Part shown: in pieces, positions 52,240 through 62,100 of the stretch
Layout: each line of letters opens with the position of its first letter
Position numbering within the stretch: position 1 is the first letter of the stretch
NCBI RefSeq assembly: GCF_030159895.1
Contig: NZ_BSNI01000002.1
Coordinates: 1,080,306 to 1,144,305, forward strand
Length of the DNA: 64,000 bases
Direction of reading: 5' to 3'
From: Maritalea porphyrae
GTDB lineage: Bacteria; Pseudomonadota; Alphaproteobacteria; Rhizobiales; Devosiaceae
Notes under the pieces: model-generated
Database searches by the model: none
What the model was told of the DNA's origin: nothing
What the model saw: the letters and a program-made list of their open reading frames with translations, nothing else
Program-made: the position numbers and the translations under genes

Positions 52240-52941
52240 ATGGCGCCCTTCATCTTAATCGTTGAAGACGAGGCTGACCTTGCGGTCATGTTGCGGTACA
52301 ATCTAGAAGCTGAGGGCTACCGCGTAGCCAGCGCTGAAAGCGGAGACGAAGCTTCGTTGCAGCTGCAAGAAGAGCTACCAGACCTGATATTGCTCGACTG
52401 GATGTTACCTGGATTGTCCGGCATCGAACTCTGTCGTCGCTGGCGCACGAAAGAAGAAACGTCGCGCATCCCCATCATAATGATGACAGCACGTGGCGAA
52501 GAAGAAGAGCGTATTCGTGGCCTTGCAACAGGTGCTGACGATTATGTGGTGAAGCCGTTCTCCGTGCCTGAATTGCTCGCCCGCGTAAAAGCGCATTTGC
52601 GCCGCGCCAACCCAAGTTTAATGTCCACCAGCCTCAAATCTGGTGACATAGAGTTGGATCGTGAAACCCATCGGGTTAGCCGCTCAGGTAAAGAAATTCA
52701 CCTCGGCCCAACCGAATATCGTTTGCTCGAATACCTCATGCAAAGCCCAGGCCGCGTTTATAGTCGCGAACAATTGCTTGATGGCGTTTGGGGCCACGAT
52801 GTCTACGTTGATGAACGAACCGTCGATGTGCATGTGGGCCGCTTGCGCAAAGCCATCAACCGCGGTCGCGTCAAAGACCCAATCCGCACCGTCCGCGGCG
52901 CTGGCTATGCATTTGACGAAAAATTCGCGGTGGCAGGTTAG
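52240..52941 (+). CDS. phoB: Phosphate regulon response regulator PhoB
   Basis: A 233-residue OmpR-class regulator. The receiver domain has IVEDEADLA, phospho-acceptor Asp53 in LLDWMLPGLSG and VVKPFSVPELL; the C-terminal winged helix has GPTEYRLLEYLMQSPGRVYS and DERTVDVHVGRLRKAINRG. Its likely targets include the box ahead of pstS. Placing phoB at the end of the pst operon, distant from phoR at its start, is the common alphaproteobacterial order. Confidence 0.96.
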   Translation: MAPFILIVEDEADLAVMLRYNLEAEGYRVASAESGDEASLQLQEELPDLILLDWMLPGLSGIELCRRWRTKEETSRIPIIMMTARGEEEERIRGLATGADDYVVKPFSVPELLARVKAHLRRANPSLMSTSLKSGDIELDRETHRVSRSGKEIHLGPTEYRLLEYLMQSPGRVYSREQLLDGVWGHDVYVDERTVDVHVGRLRKAINRGRVKDPIRTVRGAGYAFDEKFAVAG

Positions 52942-52944
52942 AGA

Positions 52945-53331
52945 TTAAACCATCTCAATAAGCTGAATGAGATTGCCGCATGTGTCGTCGAACGTGGCGA
53001 TTCTGTATGCGCCGGCATCGGTAACCTCTTGGGTAAACTTCACGCCAAGATCCGCAAGCCGCTTGTGTTCTGCCGCCAAGTCATCGACTTGGAAGGATGC
53101 CAGAGGAATGCCATCGGCAACCAGCGCTTCGCGATAAGGGGCGACGGCGCGGTGGACGCTTGGCTCCAGCAGCAATTCTACTTCGCCGTCTTCGCCATTT
53201 TGCGAAACGGTCAGCCAGCGATATTCCCCTACTGGAATGTCGTTTTTGATCTTGAAGCCAAGAACTTCGGTGTAAAATTTTGCCGCCTTTTCTTGGTCAT
53301 CCACATAGACGCCTGTAATATAGATTTTCAT
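52945..53331 (-). CDS. VOC family (glyoxalase-like) protein
   Basis: A 128-residue vicinal-oxygen-chelate protein with two beta-alpha-beta modules: YITGVYVDDQEKAAKFYTEV and ASFQVDDLAAEHKRLADLGV, ending IATFDDTCGNLIQLIEMV. The Glu near the C-terminus is a usual metal ligand. The substrate is unknown. It converges on phoB with a 3-base gap. Confidence 0.88.
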   Translation of the reverse strand: MKIYITGVYVDDQEKAAKFYTEVLGFKIKNDIPVGEYRWLTVSQNGEDGEVELLLEPSVHRAVAPYREALVADGIPLASFQVDDLAAEHKRLADLGVKFTQEVTDAGAYRIATFDDTCGNLIQLIEMV

Positions 53332-53410
53332 GTTCCGGCTCCCCTACATTCGCAATTCATTGTGCAGCGCAGGGGCAGATAGTCAAATGCAGACTAGACC
53401 AAGCAACAAA

Positions 53411-53433
53411 AAACCGCCCCAAAAGGGCGGCTT
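53411..53433 (-). terminator. Rho-independent terminator after gcrA
   Basis: On the minus strand GCCGCCC pairs with GGGCGG(T) across a TTTTG loop and is followed by a run of six T. It lies about 30 bases past the gcrA stop. Confidence 0.85.
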
Positions 53434-53463
53434 TGCAATCTGTCGATCAACAATTAAAGATGC

Positions 53464-54027
53464 TTAGCTCTTCTTGCGACGATCAAGCGTATGGTAAGCG
53501 CGCTTGGAGTGGAACTCGCAATAAGGCTTGCCTTCGTCCGAATTGCGACCACAGAAGTGGAAATCATCATTGAGCGGATCGCCGATTGGCCACTTACACG
53601 TGGTTTCGCTAAGCTGCAACAGGCTGATGCGCTCTTCAACCGGAATGAAAATCTCAGCTTCTTGCGCAGTTGCAAGCGCCACATTGGCGTCAACTTCGGT
53701 GTTCATTTGCAAAGCGTTCGCGCCTGAAACAGGGGCATGAACCGTTTGGCGACGACGAGGCGTGCTTGAAGTGTTCCCGCTCACAGAACCACCAGTTGAA
53801 GCTGGTCTTCTCGGTGTTGAAGGACTAGCGCTCGTGCTGCGCGGCTTACGCGCACGTGGTGCTGATGGCGCAGGCTTTGCCCGGCCAGAAAGCTTCAAAC
53901 GGTGCACTTTGCCAATAACCGCATTTCGGGTCACGCCTTCGCCCAATTCTCCAGCGATTTGGCTTGCGCTAAGACCTTCCATCCATAGTTTTTTCAAAGT
54001 AGCTACGCGTTCATCAGTCCACGCCAT
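53464..54027 (-). CDS. gcrA: GcrA family cell-cycle regulator
   Basis: A 187-residue protein. The N-terminal GcrA helix-turn-helix is plain (AWTDERVATLKKLWMEGLSA, SQIAGELGEGVTRNAVIGK, VHRLKLSGR), followed by a disordered basic Ser/Pro-rich linker (about 55-105) and a C-terminal RNA-polymerase sigma-70-binding domain (CKWPIGDPLNDDFHFCGR, YCEFHSKRAY). In Caulobacter GcrA activates promoters carrying methylated GANTC sites. The ATG at 54027 has GGAGG six bases upstream; earlier in-frame starts add non-homologous sequence. A GAATC site lies 28 bases upstream of the start. Confidence 0.95.
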   Translation of the reverse strand: MAWTDERVATLKKLWMEGLSASQIAGELGEGVTRNAVIGKVHRLKLSGRAKPAPSAPRARKPRSTSASPSTPRRPASTGGSVSGNTSSTPRRRQTVHAPVSGANALQMNTEVDANVALATAQEAEIFIPVEERISLLQLSETTCKWPIGDPLNDDFHFCGRNSDEGKPYCEFHSKRAYHTLDRRKKS

Positions 54028-54232
54028 GAAGATCCTCCGCAAATAAGGCCAGATAGAATCCGATATCCCGCCAAAAAATGAGATTTTGGCAAACATACCA
54101 TCCATCGTATTAAGTGTAGGTCCGCCACACGACATCTCGTGCCCCTACTAGAAGCACTTTACCGGATCGGCTGAATCAAAGACAAGGGGCCAACAAACTT
54201 ATCCTCTTAAAAAATTGCTAATAATCCACCGA

Positions 54233-54254
54233 TTGGTCACCAAGACGTGACCAA
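54233..54254. promoter_or_regulatory. Perfect 8-bp inverted repeat upstream of the argD promoter
   Basis: TTGGTCAC (54233-54240), spacer CAAGAC, GTGACCAA (54247-54254). The 22-bp element ends 12 bases before the argD -35, a suitable place for an activator or a looping repressor. It does not look like the enterobacterial ArgR box; the cognate regulator is unknown. Confidence 0.5.
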
Positions 54255-54266
54255 AGGCTTGTCAGA

Positions 54267-54296
54267 TTGACAAATGGCCCTAACAAAAGGCATAAC
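54267..54296 (+). promoter_or_regulatory. Candidate sigma-70 promoter of argD-argF-hslO
   Basis: TTGACA (54267-54272, full match) and CATAAC (54291-54296, four of six) with an 18-base spacer. It leaves a leader of about 100 bases ending in the small hairpin before argD. Confidence 0.55.
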
Positions 54297-54403
54297 GAAG
54301 CGCAATAAGGCGTGCATCGTGATCAACGGGCACGTCTTCTTGTTTCACAAAATGTAAAATCCTCACACGCCAGCTATGGCGTTTTGCCTATTAGGAAAGA
54401 ACA

Positions 54404-55576
54404 ATGTCGGCTCTTTATAAGAATTACGCCCGGTCCGAAGTCGCCTTTGAAAGGGGCGAGGGCGTCCGACTATTCTCAACAACGGGCGATGAGTATTACG
54501 ATTTTGCGGGCGGCATTGCGGTGAATGTAGTGGGTCACGCGGACCCGCACGTGGTCAACGCAATCAAAAAGCAGGCCGAAAACCTTTGGCATGTGAGCAA
54601 TGTGTTCACGATCCCAGAAGCTGAAAAGCTTGCGCAACGGCTGGTGGATGTCAGCTTTGCCGATATGGCCTTTTTTACCAACTCAGGTGCTGAAGCAATG
54701 GAATGCGCGATCAAAACCGCGCGCCGCTACTTCTACGATTTAGGTGAACCCGACCGCTATGAAATTATCACGATGGAGGGTGCGTTTCATGGCCGGACAT
54801 TGGGCACGATCGCAGCAGGCGGTAATCCTTCCTACTTAGAAGGCTTCGGCCCCAAAGCTGAAGGCTTCGTGCAAGTGCCACGCGGGGATATTGATGCGCT
54901 CAAAAAAGCGATCACACCTAAAACCGCTGCAATTCTGTTTGAGCCAATCCAAGGCGAAAGCGGCATCAATATTTTAGACGTCGAGTTTTTGCGTGACGTA
55001 CGCAAATTGTGCGATGAGCACGGTTTGCTGTTGGTGCTCGATGAAATTCAATGTGGCTATGGCCGTACCGGCAAAATGTTCGCTTATGAATGGGCGGGCA
55101 TTGAGCCAGACATTATGGCTTTGGCCAAAGGTATTGGCGGCGGTTTCCCATTGGGTGCATGTTTGGCGACAGACAAAGTTGGTAGCGCCATGGTGCCCGG
55201 CACGCATGGTTCAACCTATGGCGGCAACCCGTTGGCTTGCACTGTGGGCAATGCGGTTTTTGACCGGGTTAGCGAAGAGGGTTTTCTTGATCACGTGCAA
55301 GAAATGGGCAAGCACCTTGCTTGGCACTTGCAGCAACTTGCGCAAAAATACCCAGACCAGATTGTGGAAATTCGTGCCAAAGGGCTAATGGTCGGCATTA
55401 AGGTTTCATCGCCTGTTGGTGATGTGGTTGCGGCCCTCCGGGATGCAAAGTTGCTCACGGTTGGAGCGGGTGACAATGTGGTGCGTATGTTGCCACCGCT
55501 CACTGTAACTAAAGACGAGATTGACGAGGCGATCCGACGAATGGATGCTGGCCTAAAGTCACTGGCCAGCGCTTAA
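54404..55576 (+). CDS. argD: Acetylornithine aminotransferase
   Basis: A 390-residue PLP-dependent class III aminotransferase converting N-acetylglutamate semialdehyde to N-acetylornithine in arginine synthesis. Landmarks are YDFAGGIAVNVVGHADPHVV, FFTNSGAEAMECAIKTARRY, GAFHGRTLGTIAAGGN, LLVLDEIQCGYGRTGK, the PLP lysine in ALAKGIGGGFPLGA, and PGTHGSTYGGNPLACTVGNA. It is followed 51 bases later by argF, as is usual in Hyphomicrobiales. Confidence 0.95.
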   Translation: MSALYKNYARSEVAFERGEGVRLFSTTGDEYYDFAGGIAVNVVGHADPHVVNAIKKQAENLWHVSNVFTIPEAEKLAQRLVDVSFADMAFFTNSGAEAMECAIKTARRYFYDLGEPDRYEIITMEGAFHGRTLGTIAAGGNPSYLEGFGPKAEGFVQVPRGDIDALKKAITPKTAAILFEPIQGESGINILDVEFLRDVRKLCDEHGLLLVLDEIQCGYGRTGKMFAYEWAGIEPDIMALAKGIGGGFPLGACLATDKVGSAMVPGTHGSTYGGNPLACTVGNAVFDRVSEEGFLDHVQEMGKHLAWHLQQLAQKYPDQIVEIRAKGLMVGIKVSSPVGDVVAALRDAKLLTVGAGDNVVRMLPPLTVTKDEIDEAIRRMDAGLKSLASA

Positions 55577-55627
55577 AACGCCCGCATTCAACTCTCAGAA
55601 TTAGACTTTTCAAAAAGGAAGCCCGTT

Positions 55628-56557
55628 ATGACAACGGCAGCAGTTAGACATTTTCTAGACATCAATGATTTCTCTAAAGAGGAATTGCGCAAACTTTTGG
55701 ATTTGGCCAAGGCGATCAAGTCGAAGCTGAAAGCTGGTGAAGAAACACCGCTTTTAAAAGGCAAAATCTTGGCGATGATCTTTGATCGTGAAAGTACCCG
55801 CACCCGCGTTTCATTTGATGTGGGCATGCGCCAGCTTGGCGGACAAACTCTGATGCTCACTGGCCAAGAAATGCAATTGTCACGCGATGAAACGATTGCC
55901 GACACAGCGCGCGTTATGTCCCGCTATGTGGACGCGATTATGATCCGCTTGCTCAACCACGATGATCTGCTCGAACTTGCAGGCGCTGGATCGATCCCAG
56001 TGATCAATGGATTGACGCGCATGTCGCACCCTTGCCAAATTATGGCAGATATTATGACTTATGAAGAGCATCGTGGTCCGGTAGACGGCATCAAGATTGC
56101 TTGGCTAGGCGACAGTAACAATGTGCTCGCCTCTTGGGTGCATGCAGCTGACATTTTTGGCTGTACCTTGAATATCGCCTGTCCTGAACAATATAGCCCA
56201 GACCAAGGCATGCAAGCGGATATCGCCAACGCAAATGGGCGCATCAAAGTGATGCGCGATCCAGCCGAAGCGATCAAGGATGTTGACTTGGTGATCACAG
56301 ATACATGGGTGTCCATGGGCGATTTGGATGCCAATATCCGGCGCGAAAATCTTGCGCCTTACCGTGTTGACGAAACTTTGATGGCAAAAGCAAAGCCAGA
56401 TGCACTATTTATGCATTGTTTGCCCGCGCACCGTGGCGATGAAGTCACTTCTGGTGTAATGGACGGGCCGCAATCTGTAGTGTTTGACGAAGCAGAAAAT
56501 CGTCTCCACGCGCAAAAGGCAGTTTTGGCGTGGGTGTTTGGAATTGAGGAGCTCTAA
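55628..56557 (+). CDS. argF: Ornithine carbamoyltransferase
   Basis: A 309-residue enzyme making citrulline from ornithine and carbamoyl phosphate. It has the carbamoyl-phosphate motif [71 protein letters not shown] and the ornithine loop [26 protein letters not shown] precedes the start. It overlaps hslO by one base (TAATG). Confidence 0.97.
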   Translation: MTTAAVRHFLDINDFSKEELRKLLDLAKAIKSKLKAGEETPLLKGKILAMIFDRESTRTRVSFDVGMRQLGGQTLMLTGQEMQLSRDETIADTARVMSRYVDAIMIRLLNHDDLLELAGAGSIPVINGLTRMSHPCQIMADIMTYEEHRGPVDGIKIAWLGDSNNVLASWVHAADIFGCTLNIACPEQYSPDQGMQADIANANGRIKVMRDPAEAIKDVDLVITDTWVSMGDLDANIRRENLAPYRVDETLMAKAKPDALFMHCLPAHRGDEVTSGVMDGPQSVVFDEAENRLHAQKAVLAWVFGIEEL

Positions 56558-57558
56558 TGAGCGATGATTTTATGAAGGCAGTCGGCCTTGATCGTCCCGA
56601 AAGTGGGGACGACACGGTGCTGCCATTTGCTGTTGAAACGCTGGACGTGCGCGGGCGTTCCGTGCGTCTTGGTCCAGCCCTCGACGTTATTTTGCGCCGC
56701 CACAATTACCCAGCGCCAGTGGCGCGGGTTTTGGGCGAAGCAATTGTGTTGGCTTCTTTGATTGGGTCGTCGCTAAAGTTTGAAGGGCGCTTTATCCTTC
56801 AAACCCAGACCGATGGTCCCGTGAACCTAATCGTTGTCGATTTGCAGACGCCAAATGGCATCCGCGGATATGCACGGTTTGACGAAGAGGCTTTGTCCAA
56901 AGCGGCGGAAAAAGGTGAACTAGCGCCAGAGCAATTGCTCGGTAAAGGCACCATGGCGATGACCATTGACCAAGGCGAACACACCAGCCGCTATCAAGGC
57001 ATTGTCGCGCTTGATGGCTCTGGCTTGGAAGCGGTGGCACATAACTATTTCCAACAGTCAGAGCAAATCCCAACCATGGTGCGCTTGGCTGTTGCTGAAA
57101 TGCAGAACAAGGGTGATGTGCAGCCTAAATGGCGTGCTGGCGGCGTACTGGTTCAGCATCTGCCTGAACATGGTGGCCGCACCATGCCTGATCTGCCCGG
57201 CGATGGCGATCACCAAAACCCTGAAACCGCAGATGGTGACTTTGAAGAAGAAAATGGTTGGGTTGAAGCCAAGGCTCTGACCGAGACCATTGATGATTTG
57301 GAGTTGGTTGAACCGGACCTTTCGTCAGAACGCTTGTTGTTCCGCTTGTTCCACGAACAAGGCGTGCGTGTTTTTGAACCAATGGACATGGTCGAGAAAT
57401 GCGGCTGCGACGCGGACAAAATTGAATTGATGCTCGGTCAATTCAGCCAAGAAGACATTCAATCCATGATCAAAGATGGTGAGATCGAAGTGACTTGTGA
57501 GTTTTGCTCAACTCAATATTTCTTCAACCCGAACATGTTCGGCATTAACGAAGAGTGA
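56557..57558 (+). CDS. hslO: Redox-regulated chaperone Hsp33
   Basis: A 333-residue holdase activated by oxidative unfolding. The N-terminal domain has VRGRSVRLGPALDVILRRHN-like sequence (DVRGRSVRLGPAL), FILQTQTDGPVNLIVVDLQT and GTMAMTIDQGEHTSRYQGIV. The C-terminal zinc-thiol switch is intact: KCGCDAD then VTCEFCSTQYFF, the C-x-C and C-x-x-C pairs. An acidic insertion (about 205-245) is longer than in E. coli. Translation is coupled to argF. Confidence 0.96.
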   Translation: MSDDFMKAVGLDRPESGDDTVLPFAVETLDVRGRSVRLGPALDVILRRHNYPAPVARVLGEAIVLASLIGSSLKFEGRFILQTQTDGPVNLIVVDLQTPNGIRGYARFDEEALSKAAEKGELAPEQLLGKGTMAMTIDQGEHTSRYQGIVALDGSGLEAVAHNYFQQSEQIPTMVRLAVAEMQNKGDVQPKWRAGGVLVQHLPEHGGRTMPDLPGDGDHQNPETADGDFEEENGWVEAKALTETIDDLELVEPDLSSERLLFRLFHEQGVRVFEPMDMVEKCGCDADKIELMLGQFSQEDIQSMIKDGEIEVTCEFCSTQYFFNPNMFGINEE

Positions 57559-57652
57559 TCTAATCGACCGGTTCATTCCGTAACCTTTCCAAAGTTTCAT
57601 TTGTTGTAGTCGATCATCACGATTACCATTTGCACGAATTGGAATTGGGAAC

Positions 57653-59185
57653 ATGGACGGACCGGTCGAGATGCTACACAAAACGGGCAATCAAGAAGCT
57701 GAAACAGATGGCACGCCGAAGCCCAAGCGACGGCGTGTGTCGATTTTTGGCATTCTCTTTCGTGTTGTGTTGGCAATTGCCATTTTCGTCGGGGCTGGTT
57801 TTTACGCTCAGGTGATGATTGCGGACAAGCCCGAACCGCCTAAGCGCGAACCGCGCGAACGCACATTTACCGTGCAGTCTTTCCCCGCCCAATATGCCAA
57901 CTATCAACCAAGCTTAACCTATTTCGGCGAAGTAATCGCTGCGCGCAGTCTTGATGTGCGGTCGCAAGTTGCAGGCAAGGTCGTGCAATTGGCCGACAAT
58001 TTGGCTGTTGGCGGCTCTGTTGCTGAAGGCGAGCTGCTCGCAACCATAGATGACTTTACCTATCGTGGTGCGCTCACCGAGGCAGAAGCAAGCCTTGCCG
58101 AAGCAAAGTTCAGTTTGGCCGAAGCCAAAGAGCGATTGAACATTGAAAACGCAAATCTTGAATTCACGCGCAGCCAATATGATTTGTCGGTGCGCGATTT
58201 AGAGCGCGCTAAGTCGCTACTTGAGGGCGGTTCGATCACGCAAAAGACAGTCGATGATCGCGAGCTTTTGGTTTCACAACGCCAGCAAGCGGTCATTCAA
58301 CGTGAGAGCAATATCGTTATCCAGCAAGCGCAAGTTGATCGCCAAGAAGCATCGCTTGAACGCATTGAATGGCAAGTCGAGCGCGCGCAACGCAACTTAG
58401 ATGACACGAAGATTTTCGCGCCGTTTGATGGCATTATCACCGCAAACAATATTGAAGAAGGTCGCGTGATCTCCAACAATGAAGTGCTGGTTTCGCTTTA
58501 TGAAACATCTGCGCTTGAAGTGCGGTTCACCATGTCTGATCAGCAATATGGGCAGTTGGTGGCCGACGGGCTGATCGGTCGCGAGATTTCTCTTGAGTGG
58601 GAAGTGGAACCGCAACCTATTCTAGCGAAGGCTGTTGTTTCCCGCGTGGGCGCGCAAGTCGACGCAACCAAGGGCGGTGTTGAAGTCTTCGCCACAATCA
58701 AAGGCGACGACAATACCCAACTGCGGCCCGGTACCTTTGTTAAAATCGCTGTGCCCGGTCTGAGCTTTGAAAACGTATTGCGGGTGCCTGAATCCGCTGT
58801 TTACGACAACTCATACATATATGTGGACATTGAGGGGCGCATGGCGCAACGCAATGTTGAAATCGTTGCGCGCGATGGCGATCATCTTCTGATCTCAGCG
58901 CGTATTCGCCCTGAAACCTCAATTATCACCACGCGCATTGCCCAAGCTGGTGAAGGTGTCGCCATCATCAATGAAGGTGAACCAGCCCCGTCGCCATTTA
59001 CGCGACCAAATGCGGGCGATCGCCAGCAAGGTGGGCAACAAGGTGACGAAGGCCGCCCCAATGCCGGTGAACGCGGCGAAGGTGCCAATGCTGGTCAAGG
59101 CAATGGTGAACGCAATCCAAATCGGCCAAACCGCCGCCCAAATAACGGGACTGGCAGTGGCATAGCAACAACGCCGGGTAACTAG
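57653..59185 (+). CDS. RND efflux periplasmic adaptor (membrane fusion protein)
   Basis: A 510-residue adaptor: cytoplasmic basic N-terminus (PKPKRRRVS), membrane anchor at about 25-50, barrel-sandwich half (GEVIAARSLDVRSQVAGKVV), a long alpha-hairpin coiled coil (about 140-255), the second half (NLDDTKIFAPFDGIITANNI, VISNNEVLVSLYETSALEVR), a beta-barrel and a membrane-proximal domain. After about residue 445 comes a low-complexity tail rich in Gly, Asn, Pro, Arg and Gln with NAGDR/NAGER-type units, which is unusual. It is two bases ahead of the pump gene. No outer-membrane channel gene is nearby. Confidence 0.93.
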   Translation: MDGPVEMLHKTGNQEAETDGTPKPKRRRVSIFGILFRVVLAIAIFVGAGFYAQVMIADKPEPPKREPRERTFTVQSFPAQYANYQPSLTYFGEVIAARSLDVRSQVAGKVVQLADNLAVGGSVAEGELLATIDDFTYRGALTEAEASLAEAKFSLAEAKERLNIENANLEFTRSQYDLSVRDLERAKSLLEGGSITQKTVDDRELLVSQRQQAVIQRESNIVIQQAQVDRQEASLERIEWQVERAQRNLDDTKIFAPFDGIITANNIEEGRVISNNEVLVSLYETSALEVRFTMSDQQYGQLVADGLIGREISLEWEVEPQPILAKAVVSRVGAQVDATKGGVEVFATIKGDDNTQLRPGTFVKIAVPGLSFENVLRVPESAVYDNSYIYVDIEGRMAQRNVEIVARDGDHLLISARIRPETSIITTRIAQAGEGVAIINEGEPAPSPFTRPNAGDRQQGGQQGDEGRPNAGERGEGANAGQGNGERNPNRPNRRPNNGTGSGIATTPGN

Positions 59186-59187
59186 AG

Positions 59188-62100
59188 ATGGCCAAACAAC
59201 GCGCAAGAAATCTGCTCGAGATATTCGTCCGGCACAAAAACGCCGCCAATCTTTTGATGGTGTTGCTGATCTTGTTTGGCGTTTGGGGCATGTCCAAACT
59301 CAATCGTCAGTTTTTCCCTTCGCTTGAAGTGGGCGTGATCAACATCTCAATGAGTTGGTCAGGCGCTAGTGCTGATGACATCCGCAAAAACTTGCTGCAA
59401 GTGGTGGAACCCACCGTGCGGTTCTTGGATGGTGTGAAATCAATGTCCTCCACCGCCCGCGAAGGGCGTGGCACCATCACGCTTGAATATGAGCGCAATA
59501 CGGACATGCGCACCGCCGAAGCGCAGGCTGAAGAGGCGGTTGCTGCCATAACCAATTTGCCAGAAGATGCAGATGCGCCTGAAATTGACCGTCCGAAATT
59601 CTTCGACCCGATTGCCGATATTGGCATTTCTGGCCCATTCCCCGAAGCGACCTTGCGCAAATATGCGCGTGATATTCGGGACGGGCTGCTAGATGCAGGC
59701 GTCGATCGCGTTACTTTCACTGGCTATCGTTCGCGCGAAATCCGCGTGTTGGTCGACGATGCGAAATTGCGTCAGCTTGGCCTCACAACCGCTGACTTGT
59801 CCCGCATTATCGCTTCAAACACAGCGGACAAACCTTCGGGTACTTTGGAAGGGGATTTGGAAGCGCAAATTCGAGCGATTGCCAAAGACGTCAATGTTGC
59901 GGAACTTGCCAATTTAGAAATTCGCACCTCACCGACAGGCGAGAAGCTATTGCTTGGCGATGTCGCGACCATCGAAGACGGCTACGACAATGATCAGAGC
60001 GTCGGCTATATGCGTGGCCAGCAGGCGATCCAATTGTCAGTTTCCAGATCTGCTACTGCGGACACGGTGGAGAGCTTTGAAAAACTAAATGGCTATCTTG
60101 AAAGCATTAAGGGTGAACTGCCTGCGACGCTGCAAATCGAAGTGTTTAATGCAGCCGCCGAATTGGTTGAAGATCGCTTAGGTCTGCTTATCAAAAACGG
60201 ACTTTGGGGCATTCTTGGCGTACTCGTCATCCTGTTTATCTTCCTCGATTTCCGTATTGCTTTTTGGGTTGCCGTGGGCATTCCCGTATCGATTTTGGCA
60301 ACGCTTGGGGTGATGTATTTCACCGGCCAAACCATCAATATGATCTCGATGTTTGCGTTGTTGCTCACGCTTGGGATTATCGTGGATGACGCAATTGTGG
60401 TGGGTGAACACACAGCCACCCGATACGCTATGGGCGATAGTCGGCAAGAGGCGGCAATCGCTGGCGCTGGCCGCATGGCTGCGCCGGTTATCGCTGCATC
60501 CCTAACCACCATGGCGGCTTTCGGCCCGATCTTGCTGGTGGGTGATGTTATTGGGCAAATCCTGTCCGCCCTACCGATGGTTGTTATCGCGGTGTTGATC
60601 GCCTCGCTTATCGAGTGTTTCTTGGTGCTCCCGGGCCACTTGTCACACGCGTTACCACGCGAACGCAAAGCCCCTGGCTGGTTCCGTCGCAATTTTGATA
60701 ATGGCTTTGATTTCTTCAAAGAGAAGATTTTCGGGTTTGTCGCTGACCTAACATATCGTTGGCGCTACGCAACTGTTGCCTCAGCATTAGCGCTTGCCAT
60801 TGTCGGCGGTGCGTTGATTCCTGCGGGCAAGCTTAACTTTGAGTTTTTCCCGTCGGTTGAAGGCGAAACCGTCAACGTCACAGCGTTCTTCCAACCCGGT
60901 GTGCCGCAGGATGCCATGTACGGGCTGATCGACCAGCTCGACGATGCGGTGAAAAAGGTCGAAGCTGATCTCACCCCGGAAGGCGAGAGCCTAATCGTGA
61001 CGACTTTTGCTTCGTTGGATATGGAAAATGGCCGTGCAAATCTGTCGATTTTCCTCACGCCTGCCGAGGCGCGCTCTGTGCGCACCAACCAAATTGGTCG
61101 GGCAATTCGCGAGAACATCCCAACCATTGCTGGGGTCGATAGATTGTCAGTGCGCGAACCACGCGGTGGCCCTCCGGGGCGGGCAATCGACGTGCAGTTC
61201 TTCGGTGCAGAAACAGCGGTGCTCAAGCAAGCATCCGAAGAACTTCAGGCGATCCTAGAAGGGTTTGAAGGGGTGCAAGCCATTTCGGATACCCTGAACT
61301 ACGGCAAACCCGAATTGGTGTTGGAATTGACCCCACGTGGCCGCGCGCTTGGCTTCTCGCTTGATAGTCTGGGCTCGCAAATTCGTGACACATTTGAAGG
61401 CAATTTAGCCCGTCGCGTTGCCGAGGAAGAAGAAGAGATTTCCATCCGCGTTGAGCAAGTGTCCGACGCAACAGGTTCCGCTGCTTTGCGTGACTTGTGG
61501 GTCCGCTCAGACGCGGGCAACTTCGTGCCGCTGGCTGAAGTGGTTTCCTTTGCTGATCGTCAGGGCTTTAACCGCATCAACCGTGAAGAAGGCAAAACCG
61601 TTGTTTCGGTTCGCGCTGACACGGACACAACCATTGTGCAAGGTGCAGAAGTCATCGAACGTCTGCAATCGGATCACATGGACGCCATCGCGTCAAAATA
61701 TGGTGTCGAATATAGTTTTGGCGGCACGCAGGCTGAACAAAACGCCGCGTTTGGCGACCTTCAACTTGGCGGCCTGATCGCGCTTGGCATTATGTATGTC
61801 ATCATCTCATGGATTTTTGCCTCATACTTTGCACCCCTTGCGGTCATGCTGATCATCCCGTTTGGCGTCGTTGGCGCAATCTGGGGCCACTATATTATGG
61901 GCTATAGCCTCACCATCATTTCCATGATGGGCCTACTTGGGTTGGCCGGTATTTTGGTGAACGACTCCATTGTTTTTGTCTCGCGATTGCAGGAGCGCGT
62001 GCAAGAAGGCGACAGTTTGGAAAAAGCAGCGACGGGCGCGGCAAGGGACCGCTTGCGCGCAGTGCTTTTGACCTCGCTCACCACCATTGGTGGACTAACA

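Larger units (their letters stand above)
54028..54403. other. Divergent regulatory region between gcrA and argD
   Basis: About 376 bases without a credible gene. It contains two GANTC sites (GAATC at 54056 and 54173) suited to CcrM methylation, a perfect inverted repeat and a -35/-10 pair facing argD, and a small hairpin just before the argD start (ACGCCA 54367-54372 with TGGCGT 54377-54382, then TTT). Confidence 0.6.

Noticed and set aside
60093-60719. A 208-codon open frame antisense to the RND pump
   Set aside because: Mirror of transmembrane codons, no start signal.
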